Positions 54,407 through 64,000 of a stretch of 64,000 nt of DNA are shown here, piece after piece; positions within the stretch are counted from its first letter, which is position 1, and every line of letters starts with the position of its first letter. The position numbers were made by a program, and so were the translations under genes. The stretch spans positions 2,932,001-2,996,000 of the forward strand of contig OX439038.1 in assembly GCA_949317995.1 (NCBI GenBank), given 5' to 3'. This DNA is from Acholoe squamosa (lineage: Eukaryota; Annelida; Polychaeta; Phyllodocida; Polynoidae). The notes beneath the pieces were generated by a model. The model saw only the letters and a list, made by a program, of their open reading frames with translations, was not told the DNA's origin and ran no database searches.

Positions 54407-57400
54407 CAAGATTCATTAATGAAGTGCCTCTCAATTAATAGATTCTAAAGCCATGTCATGCAATGGAAGCTAACACAGCATGAAAACAGCCTCGCACTGT
54501 GCAATGTTAGTAGAAGCGTACTGTTATAACATAGTTTGTTTATGATATTTCTTCACTTGTTTGTCTGCAGTTGAATAAGATATGATATGATGTGGTAACA
54601 GAACGCTAGTGTAACCCTAATTTTCTAGTAGTTAGTGTTTTTTTTTCCAAATTTCCAAATAGTTAATAGAACATAGTTGATTGGTAAAGCATTCTTCTAT
54701 GATTATGATATAAGTATGAACTTAAGATGTACAATCAAGGTAAAATCATAGATTTCACCACTGAGCATTTGTTTGAAGTTTTTTTCTTTTCAGAATAAGA
54801 TGAACAAACTTATCTTATCATCAATAGGCTACAATTAAGGATGCTCATTTCCTAAAAGATATGTCCTCCATATAATACCATTATTGGCTCTGTTAGAGGC
54901 ATGGGATCAGATCAGTTAGATTCAGAGAGAAATAATGAAGCAGTTCCGAGAAAAGATGGCAGAGGTTTTCTTGCCTCATTGCTTTATGGTAGTTTATGGT
55001 AGTACTCTTGGACATTTCTTTTAAGATTATCAATGTCGTAAATAATAAAGGAATTTTTAGCTCTATAGGAGGTGCAATATAAGGAGATTCAATTGCAAGG
55101 GGAAAACCAAGCTGTTGTGTGAAGCTGACTTCAGGCTATTATTTATGGCAGCAGAGTGCCTGGTGATTATCCATACATATCCTCTTTGATAGTGTCCCAG
55201 AGCCTCTGTATACAGGCTTAGAACCTTCAACCATAGTACTCTTTGTCCCTTCAAAAGACCTTCGCATGAGATTGACCTGGTCCCCTTCGTGCTGTTCTAC
55301 GATCTATACACACAGTTTACTATTTCTACCAAACCTTTGACTGAAGCATGTCTTCCCAACAATGCTAAAAGCAGTCCTCTGCATAGACCATAGTGCATCA
55401 ATTATTTGCACACTACAACACCAATCCCTCTGATAGAACAGAGAAGGCATTGCTGGAATACAGGGTGCATGCTCAACACTTTACTGACAAAGTCAAAACA
55501 CTGTTTGAGCACTTTACATTAATTGACTCTGCTATGTGACCCGATGGTGGTAGGCAGAAAAAGAGTCGACATGAAAAGTAAGTGGGGATGGATATCGAGC
55601 TGGTGTGAATTGAAAGGCTGAAAAATGGCTCAATGAAAGTTGCTGTTATTGTTATTCAAGATTAGGTATGACCAGTAATTCTCATTTTCACTATGAGCAT
55701 ACAGGGGGCATGCTCAACACTTTAGACAAATACAAGAGCAGTGGCGAAGCCGTTTGTTCTATGTAACTATGCTATGTGACTGACTGGGAGAAAGGAACTG
55801 AGTCAATATGAGACAGGATATGAAATGATTTAAACCGAAAGGGGAAAATAGTTGGGATTCTAACCAATTAACAGGCATGACCAGGACAATTTTTGTGGAT
55901 CACTTTAAGGAATGGATTAATACAATTTGTCCCATTTCATGGGAATGAAATTTAACAGCTTGGCCACAGATAGTTCAAGAAAGGTATAGTTGATGTTTAC
56001 CTTATATATATGTTATTTTCTTTTTGAATGGCTAACGGTGAGGCAGATATGTTGTGAAGTGAGGGGCTGTTTGTTATTTCTAATAGGGCATAAGAGGGGA
56101 TATAGTGCCTAAGTCCCTTAATGGTGGGAGGGATTTTTCTATATGATTTCCCTTACTTCTTTCCTTCCATGTCTCCATATATTGGCATAAAGGAATGGGG
56201 GCTACAAGCTAACCTTAGATTTTCAAAATAGATTGATAAAAACAGAAGTTATTTCACCTTTTAAACTTTCCATCAAACTTTCTATCTGCCTGAGGGGGTT
56301 ATATATACTACGGTGGGGCTTATATACGATGATGGCATATCTTTGTATTCCTTGAAACCTGAAGCAAACATCATTCAATTTAATTATATATATGCTTCTG
56401 GTTTACTTTCAAAGCAGAGATGTTGTGCTTGTGTACGTGCTCTATGGTGGAGCATATCTGGTGCAGTAAGCTGCTCTGAAATGTGTCTCTAATCTTGTTG
56501 TTAGTATAGATCTAAGATGTGGAGCTGATTTTAAGTGTTCTAACCTGGCAACTAGACAATGCTGTTTCACAGGGTTGGGAACTTAATAAATTAACAATAT
56601 TACACCTTATTAAAGTTGATGCCACTTGCATGTCTACCAAAGACTGCCCTGTGAGTCGACAGGACAGAACAATAGGATAAAGCAAAGTGACTGTACAGTT
56701 ACAAAGGTTTGACTCATTGGCTGATCTCCTATATTGCATTGACCAGTGCCTCTCTCATGTCGGTCGGCAGTTGCTCTATATGGTTGTAATTCAGCTATTT
56801 CTTGCAAGCTATTTGCAGAAGTCATGTACATACTTTTATGTATCTCTATCTATGATCCAGCAATGTATGGATTGACCGACCATGATGGCAATAAACTTTG
56901 AGCACTGGATGACGACTGAAGACTCCTACGTTATAGAGATTTAGAAACTGGGAACTGTATCAAACAACAGAGCAAAGCTTTATTCATATTTCACCATTGC
57001 GATAATGTGTCCCTTCCCTTCCATTTACATGTCATGAGAACGTATCACCTGAATCTAAATATAAATAGCACTAAAAGTCTTCACCACATAATCTGTGCCC
57101 TAACGCCCCTGTATGTGACATTGTTGGACAAAGACGCAGACCCTCATATGTAAGACGCATGTAGACTGGTCATGTGACCAGTCACTGAGTGCAAATCCAT
57201 ATGAAAACTTTAACGGCAGAGCGTTTGTGACTAGTTCCAAGAAAGTGTGTGTCCTTTCATGAAGGTGTTTTGCCATCCGTTTAATGTTATAAGAAAACAT
57301 TTTTGGCTGTATTTGAGGTGTGGGGGTCAGGAGGTCATTTCTCAATGTACTACGACTGCACACAGCCACTACAATTTAGAAATGCCAAGAATAAGCCAGG

Positions 57401-60400
57401 CTATCGTAGGAATAGCCCTACGACTGCTCACTACGATTAGCAGCTATGCACTAATTACATAAGGTTTAGCAGGGCAGTCGTACTGGTGCAGACATTAGGG
57501 ACTACTAGTTCACGGTGCTGTTAGGGCCAAATTATTAGGTTCTCACTACGATTTTAAGGACAGCAGTCATAGTGTGTTAAGAAATGGCCTCCTGATGAGG
57601 CCAATTAAGAAGAAAATTTAAGCGATTCTATTATAAGAAAGGATGGCTGATGTTCTTTGGCAGTGGCCTGGCTGATTTAAGGTGGTATCAAAGGTAGCAT
57701 TAAAATATTGCTTCCTAGAGGAATTCTATACATGTAAGATTATCAACATCATTAGAAATCATTTTTGACTCTCTAGGATCTGCAGGATAAGAATGGCCAA
57801 TTACTAGGGAAAACCCAAAGTAATGTGAGGAGCTGGCTTTAGGCTTGTATTTATGGCAGCTTAGTACCCGGTAATATATCATACATATATCCTCTTTGAT
57901 AGCGTCCCCAAGCTTCCGTACATGGGCTTAGAAGCCACTATAATACCCCTTATCCCTTCCATCGTATACTGTCATCTTACAAGGACCTGGCCCCTAAAGT
58001 GACTTTCCACGATCTACATACACACAGTTCATTATGCCTACCAAGACTGTCACTGAATCATGTATTTTCCCACAATGCTTAAATCAATCCTCTTCACATA
58101 TCACAAAGGCAATGCTAGAATAGTGGGAGCGTGATAAACAGTCTACACGCCTCCTGACAACAGTGTTTGAGTTCTTGATGCTAAGGCACTATTCGACATG
58201 ACCCAATTAAGTGTGAAATATAGACCAAACTGCAAACTGCACAAAGTAAGTGGTACTCAAAGTATGAAGGCTGTGTATATATTGAAAGGGAAATTTTCAA
58301 TGAAATTGGCTGTAACCATAATCTAGTTTAGGCGTGACCAGATTGTTGGCAAATTGTTGGCTACTAATAAGGCTTGGCTGAGGCCTTGCTGCTAAACTAG
58401 TCTTTTTGTTACAGCTTTATGAAATATTCCTTATTGTTGGGGTCCCCTGATTATGTTTAGACTAAGTGTCCTGAAATAGATTCCAAAGCTCCCATTGTCC
58501 ATTTCATGAACCATCATTTCACAATGACTTGCCCATCGTAGCAGCAGTTTTCTTATATCCATTCTCAAAGTTGATGACTCCTACCCTGTGTCTGACTGAA
58601 GCATGTGTTCCCACACAATGCTTAAAAAAATCCCTCTCAGAGATCACGGAAGGCAATGCTGGAATAGCAGGGACAGCTCAACTCTTTCCTGATATACTCT
58701 TAACACTATTTGAGCATTTTACGCTAAAGGACCCTTCTAGATGACCTGGTGGTGGGAAAAAGAAATTGAGTCAATGTGAAATGTAGGTGAGGTCACATAT
58801 GAAGGTGGTGTGAACTGAAAGGGAAAGAAATGACTCAATGAAAGTGGTCGTTATTCTAATCATTTAGCACCCTTGGACTATCATATTGATACTAGATTTC
58901 ATAACAACACAACATATGACAGGCATTTATAGGTTTCACCATCTATAACATTGCCCTGGTGCTCTCCCCAAACCCTGCGAGTGGTGTTGGCGGTTTTGTT
59001 TCATTTTCAAAGTAGAGATGTTGTGCTTGAGTATATGTATACTCTATGTGAGTGAGAGTATATCTGGTGCAGCAAGATACTCTGAAATTTGTCTTGATAC
59101 ATTTTCAGAAATCACAGCAGGGCTATAATCGAGCTGCTTGCCTCTCATGATGCAGACCTGATTTAATTCTTCCTTCACACCAAGTCAAACCAGGGATTCC
59201 CACTGATCTTGCTGTCAGTGTCTAAGATGTGGAGCGGAATTGCAGTTTTGTTTCACTGTGACAGTCAGCAAGTACTTCTTAAGGTGTACATCTAAATTGG
59301 GCCAATTTCTGACCCAAGCTGATCCAAAAAGGTTTTATTGAGTAGTGGTTGTTTGGATATCAGCACAATAGACTAGGAAAGTCAGCTTTTAAACATTGGG
59401 CCTCTGCGTATGCTGCCATTCATAGAATCTTGAGATGAGATCATTGAGGTCAGAACAGAAAATAGTTATTATTTGGACTCACAGAAAATGACTGGTTCTG
59501 AGAAAGGGTGTGCCCTTTAATGTAGATGGTTCTTCTTTCCTGTAATGTCATTTGTGGCTCAGTTAGGAACATGGGATCCGTTGAGGACATTTAAGTGGAA
59601 AAAGCAAACAGCTTTTTGTAAGAAAGGCTGAGTTTCTTTTGCCAGCAGCCTGGCCGCTTATGGTAGTACTTTTTCCACCTTTGCCATGTTATAATTTACT
59701 GGTATTCTGGTAAGATTATCAATGCAGTAAGAACAGCACTTTTGGCTCTCTAGGAGGTGCAACATAAGAAGAGTCAACAGCAGGGAGGAAACACGCTTTT
59801 GTGAGAAGCTGGATCCAGGCTTGTATTTATGGCTTAGTACCCAGTAATATCCCATACATAGCCACTCTTATATTGTTCCCAAGCCTTTCTACACAGGCTT
59901 AGAAGCCACCGTAATACCTTGTGTCCCTTTAATAGACCATCATGTCAGATCCACCTGGTCCCTGAAACGACATTCTTTGATCTATATACACAGTTTACAA
60001 TGCTTACCAAACCTTTGACTAAAGCATGTCTTCACCAACAATTCTTAAAGCAATGCTCTCCTTATGCTATCCTTTTACTATGACTTGCACACTACAACAG
60101 CAGCTTTCTTGTAACCATGCTAACAGTTAACTGCCTCTACACTGTAAGAAAAAAAGATCGTTAAAATGACGAATAATCTTTTGTCCCAAAGTTGCCAGAT
60201 ATCCTTCGTTATTTTTAACAGAGATCTAGTTTTTCAGTAGATATTCCTTGTATCACTGCACTGCCACGTGGGGTTTCTTGTAAAAACTACACTCGCCGCT
60301 GTTATATAATCTCGATGGTTCACTGTTCAGTTTAACAATGATCCGTCATAAATTCATCAGTTATCTTTTTTACAGTGTACCTTGTCTTTGAATGAAGCGC

Positions 60401-60658
60401 ATCTTTCCCTACAATGCTTAAATCAATCCCTCTGATAGAACAGAGAAGGCAATGCTGGAATACAGGGTGCATGCTCAACACTTCACTGAGAAAGTCAAAA
60501 CACTGTTTGACCAGTTTACGTTAAGGGACCTTCTATGTGACACGATGGTGGGAGACGGAAATAGAGTCAACATTATGTGTAAGTGGGGATGGATAAGAAG
60601 GCAGTACCAATTGAAAGGCTGAGAAACAGCTCAATGAAAGTGGCTGTTATAGTAATAC
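54403..60658 (+). repeat. R6 modular repeat cluster, at least three direct copies
   Basis: Module order repeats. (a) TTATGGTAGTA/GGTGGTATCA, then AAGATTATCAA, then TTTTTGG-CTCTAGGAGGTGC: near 55010-55075, 57670-57790 and 59660-59765. (b) GTATTTATGGCAGCTTAGTACC then TCCCCAAGC and GGCTTAGAAGCC: 55138, 57850 and 59820. (c) ACAATGCTTAAATCAATCC with AATGCTGGAATA: 55360-55470, 58075-58130, 58617-58670 and 60408-60470. (d) GATGGTGGGAGA...GAGTCAAC/AATGT: 55540, 58750 and 60540. (e) AGAGATGTTGTGCTTG with TATCTGGTGCAG: 56417, 59018 and 62560. I see no open frame that is kept across copies. Confidence 0.65.
60140..60377 (+). mobile_element. MITE-C, reference copy with TA target site
   Basis: The left end CACTGTAAGAAAAAAAGATC and the right end in reverse CACTGTAAAAAAGATAACTG are inverted repeats. 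TA lies at 60138-60139 and 60378-60379. The core CACTGCCACGTGGGGTTTC is shared with copies at 10138, 23365, 49117 and 63646. It is nested in R6. Confidence 0.85.
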
Positions 60659-60740
60659 ATTGAGTGACTTAGAGACAGGAACTGAGTCAATTATGTATAC
60701 CCACATAATTGACTCAGTTCCTGTCTCTAAGTCACTCAAT
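60659..60740. repeat. Perfect 38-bp inverted repeat with 6-base loop
   Basis: ATTGAGTGACTTAGAGACAG... at 60659-60696 is the exact complement of 60703-60740, with loop ATACCC. The arm sequence belongs to R6 (GGAACTGAGTCAAT, as at 55794-55808). DNA beyond the right arm (60741-60830) is an inverted version of R6 sequence near 55700-55740. Confidence 0.95.
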
Positions 60741-61118
60741 AGCAGAGTCCCTTAGAGATGAGGGCTCAGACACTTTTTTTCTTTTTTTTTTTGTATTTGT
60801 CTAAAGTGTTGAGCATAACCCATCTGTATACCCTTACGGTAAAAAAAAAAGAATTGCTGGTCATATGTAATGTTGTATAAGGGGTCAAGGGGAGCTACAT
60901 GCTGTCGTTAGATGTTGGAATTTTGGAAATCCATTGCTTAAAGCACTGGTGTCATCTTAATTATTTATCATCTAAAGAAAATGGCTTGGAGGGTCATAAA
61001 TGTGGGTAGGCCCTTAAACATAGGGTTAATGGTAATTATAAAACGTGTTCTGATGTGCAGAATTCTTATATTCATGCAGCTAAAGTCTGATATCATGCAA
61101 CGTGTAATGGCTCTGTCT
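60741..61118 (-). repeat. Inverted R6 segment, then unrecognised sequence
   Basis: TTTGTATTTGTCTAAAGTGTTGAGCAT at 60792-60818 is the reverse complement of ATGCTCAACACTTTAGACAAATACAA at 55709-55735. A T-rich run at 60775-60791 and an A10 at 60841 lie nearby. From about 60860 nothing is recognised. Confidence 0.6.
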
Positions 61119-62478
61119 TGATGCAACTACGTTCGGGGAGGTTTCTGACCAAGGTTTCTGACCGGGGAGGTTTCTGACCGGGGAAGTTTCTGACCAGGGA
61201 GGTTTCTGACCGGGGAGGTATCTGACCGGGGAGGTTTCTGACCAAGGTTTCTGACCAAGGTTTCTGACCTGGAAAAAGATATGGCCAATTGTGCCACAAA
61301 TATATGGGGTGGCAAGAAATTTATCAATCTAAAATAAAGTAAGGATAGGATCAATCCTATATTGACTATACCTTTGAAAAAACTATACCTTTCTGCGATG
61401 GAATTCAAACTACAGGTCAATTCATGTTTTTATAACTGCCGGTCAGAAACCTCCCCAGTCAGAAACCTCCATCAGGTCAGAGAACTTCTAGAAGAAGTGG
61501 CTTCCCCTTAAAATAAAGAAGAGAGGGAAAATAAGTAAGGAAAAACAGTAGGGATAGAAAGATGTCCATCTAAGGAAAAGGGAAGGAAGGCTGAAGATCA
61601 AGATAAGTTGCATACTAGCACTGTATTCTTCATCAAGACATTGGTCAGAAACCTCCTCGGTTGCGGAGGTGGCAAAAAAGTTGTCAGTCTAAAATAGAGC
61701 CAGGATAGTGTCAACGAACCGATACAAGTCAATGTTGTATTGAATACTGAATCCAGAGAAGTTCTTTGATCCTTGTTTATTGCATGATGAAAGAGTGTAC
61801 ATATAGGTGGTAACAATGATACACTTGCCAGCATGCAGGCTCTGCCCCTAAGCTCCTAGCTCAACCTGTCATAGGTCCTAGATACTAGGGAGGTTGTACG
61901 TGGGATAATGTAAGTAGATGAGATGAGCTTAGAATAGATGGATACTGGGAGCTGCTCACCGGTCTTATATACTTAGGTGAGCAGCTCACAGGGTGATGAA
62001 ATGTACCGGTAGGAGCAGGTCAGATCTGGTCAGATCTCGTTGGATCTGGTCAGATCTGACGCGTCGCCATACCTGGTAATGATTCTATTTATATGTGGAC
62101 CAATCAGGATGAGGGGAGGTTGTGGAATTTCCCTGCATCCTAGAAATGCGTCCACAGGTATGTCGGTATGTTGTGATACTCCCAGTGAGTCAGTGCCCAG
62201 AAATAGGATGGGTCCGGCTCTCACAACATCCTGGTATGGGTGATGTAAGAGCAGCTCACTGTACACACTGGGGGGGAATGAGCTGTGAGCTTGTGAGCAG
62301 GTCCTGAGCGTGTGTGGCGAAGTATTTGATAAATGTGTAAAATAATTAATAATACCCAGAATGGTTTATTGACAATAGGATCAATCCTATATTAACTGAA
62401 AAAAACTATGCCTTTCTGTGATGGAATTCAAACCTCGGTCAGAAACGGTCAGAAACCTCCCTGAACGTAATTGCATCA
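61119..62478. mobile_element. Inverted-repeat element with iterated GGTTTCTGACC ends, 1360 bp
   Basis: The left end TGATGCAACTACGTTCGGGG and the right end in reverse TGATGCAATTACGTTCAGGG match in 18 of 20 bases. Both run into GAGGTTTCTGACC iterations: seven or more 17- or 13-bp units at 61136-61270, and inverted units at 61440-61480, 61642-61662 and 62436-62460. A 70-bp block with ATCAATCCTATATT-A and GATGGAATTCAAAC recurs directly at 61345-61410 and 62380-62436. No transposase is seen. Target duplication not resolved. Confidence 0.75.
61136..61270. repeat. Tandem GGTTTCTGACCGGGGA repeats
   Basis: Units of 17 bp (GGTTTCTGACCGGGGAG) alternate with 13-bp units (GGTTTCTGACCAA). A minus frame through the array encodes repetitive Arg-Ser-Glu-Thr, but this is a by-product of the DNA repeat. 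Confidence 0.9.
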
Positions 62479-62534
62479 CATTGGTGAGAATGAGTTAATA
62501 TGACTGTCTTAGCATAACAAAAACAAAACAATAA

Positions 62535-62742
62535 AACACTGTATTTCATTGAGTGTACTTTCTATATGGCTGAACTATCTGGTGCAGTCAGCTGCCCTGG
62601 GATCTGTCTAAATCTGTTTTAAAAACCACAGCAGGGCTATGATCCAATCGCTCATCTCTTATATCCAGAACTGATCCAGGACATTGCTTCATTGTCACGG
62701 CAGGGATTTTATAAATGGCCCTCCACTATGAGGCCACGAGGG

Positions 62743-62808
<66 letters not shown>

Positions 62809-63642
62809 TCAAGATGTGTCAGGTGGATTTCAATCTACTACTAAGAAGCAATCTGAGTGGACTTAGTTATATGTATGGTACAGTCTGCACTGGGGGCAGT
62901 ACGGAGGTACACAAATGTACAAGAAATGTCTGTGAAAGTAAGGATGGATCCCTGGCAACTTTAGGACAAGGATTCCATTGTCATTTTGATGGCATTTCTT
63001 TACATGGTGTGCTTTTGTAGGCCTTAGATTTGACTATCTAATCCTCTATTGCTAAGAAATAGAACTGAATTGCATAAATCAAAGACATAAAGTTAAAGGG
63101 CCATCATGGCATGTGAATGTGAATGAGAACAGTTAATGCCAAGCATCATTGGGACTAGCAAGAATTAAATGCACCCTAAATTTCTCCACATGAAGTTACA
63201 TCACCCCGCTTTCTGTACACTGTGTTTTTGGTACATGTAGCCATTTTTAACATACTATGATTATTACCCTTAGGTCGTAGTAAAATTCCAATAGGAATAG
63301 CATTTGGATTTTAAGTCATAGTGCTGTGTTTAATAGTAGTGCTTTAAGAAATGGCCTCCAGTTCTTGATATAAGATCGTGTCCTTCCCTGCCCTTGAACC
63401 AGCAGGACAAGCAGCTGTGAATAGCATTAAAAGGATTCCTCACACCAGCTGCATCCTTGTGTCACCTTTTGTCACGCTAAGCGACAAAGGCGCTAACCCT
63501 CAGGGTGTTGAAGGCATTCACAGATGAAATGTGACGGGTCACTGAGTGTAAATTCATAGAAAGCCTTGTCCTCTTAAGGACTTTACAAGTTTAAGTTATC
63601 ATGATGTACGGCCATTGGCCTGGATAGTCAGTCCACAGTGAA
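62535..63642 (+). repeat. R6 modules with a microsatellite
   Basis: TATCTGGTGCAGTCAGCTGCCCTGGGATCTGTCTAAATC and CACAGCAGGGCTATGATCC resemble 59054-59135. 62870-62975 has a MITE-C-like core. 63360-63560 resembles 57000-57200. AAGAAATGGCCTCCAG at 63349 matches 36680 and 57580. Confidence 0.55.
62746..62804. repeat. (TA)~29 microsatellite
   Basis: Uninterrupted AT repeat. Confidence 0.95.
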
Positions 63643-63645
63643 GTA

Positions 63646-63850
63646 CACTGTAAAATATAGCTGTTGACTATATCATAGATCCTAGTAAAACTGAAGAGAA
63701 AACCACTGTAATTATATCAAAATGAACCAGTGTAGTTTTTTTCTAGACCCATGTGGCAGAAGGTGGTACAATGAATCTCTATGAAAATAAATAGATCTCT
63801 GGCAACTTTGGGATGAGGATTGCTTCATTAATTTTGCTACGTTTTTTTTT
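63646..63850 (-). mobile_element. MITE-C copy, diverged
   Basis: CACTGTAAAATATAGCTGTTGAC follows TA (63644-63645). The inverted core TAGTTTTTTTCTAGACCCATGTGGCAGAAGGTGGTACAA is followed by ATCTCTGGCAACTTTGGGATGAGG, as in the copies at 10264 and 23515. Right end near 63840 unclear. Confidence 0.55.
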
Positions 63851-64000
63851 TCATTATAGTAGATGACAGGTACTTCTACATGCTTGTAACTATCAAGAGA
63901 TGCTCTATGGGCTGATTTCTGACCAAACGCAGCTGAACAATGCAATGCCAGTAATAGTGCACTCTAAGTCATGTTTGCTTCTGAACCAAAGACCTTGACC
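63851..64000. other. Window end, nothing recognised
   Basis: No gene or repeat boundary seen. Confidence 0.3.

Noticed and set aside
61093..61420. Minus-strand repeat protein with Arg-Ser-Glu-Thr units
   Set aside because: It is the translation of the 13/17-bp DNA repeats inside an inverted-repeat element; units change frame when the 13-bp variant occurs.

Overview
The window is eukaryotic nuclear DNA, most likely from a marine invertebrate animal. I infer this from spliceosomal introns with clean GT/AG junctions, long (TA)n microsatellites, many miniature inverted-repeat elements (MITEs), a tRNA-derived repeat and an AT-rich non-coding background. I cannot name the phylum from the sequence. 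No bacterial or viral gene layout is present.

Only the left end (1 to about 3.9 kb) looks genic. On the minus strand I can build a spliced gene. It has a GC-rich promoter-like zone near 3.84-3.96 kb, a probable non-coding first exon ending at 3778, coding exons at 2696-2406, 2176-1814, 1610-1320 and 742 to below 1, and matching splice phases. The predicted protein is basic at the N terminus, then Ala/Pro/Lys-rich with an AT-hook-like patch, then acidic, then carries a four-copy 18-residue repeat encoded by a 54-bp minisatellite. The frame is broken at a run of ten C (1447-1456) and again between about 160 and 235. These are either sequencing or assembly indels or signs of a decaying copy. The last readable part recalls a family of repetitive, transposon-like hypothetical proteins of marine invertebrates; that link is from memory and is weak. 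A 14-20 bp motif (ATTTTSATCAAGCGCGTTAC) occurs seven times between 0.84 and 4.24 kb, in introns and flanks of this gene, and I saw it nowhere else.

From 4 to 64 kb I find no convincing protein-coding gene. The DNA is a mosaic of dispersed repeats. They include: a 2.5-kb inverted-repeat element inserted with an ATAT duplication into an 85-bp satellite (33.1-36.2 kb); a recent tandem duplication of 932 bp (period 1008) at 27.5-29.4 kb; a 1.6-kb segmental duplication (39.3-40.9 and 44.1-45.8 kb) whose copies differ by one MITE each; several MITE families with TA target sites; fold-back elements; a tRNA-derived palindrome at 37.2-37.5 kb; a 38-bp perfect hairpin at 60.66-60.74 kb; an inverted-repeat element with 17-bp iterations at 61.1-62.5 kb; and a long modular repeat (here R6) that dominates 46-63.6 kb. 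One short open frame at 13552-13713 looks like the C-terminal end of a non-LTR reverse transcriptase.

Labels R1-R6 and MITE-A to MITE-F are local names used only here. All homology statements were made by eye within this window; no database search or alignment program was run, so boundaries of diverged repeats are approximate.
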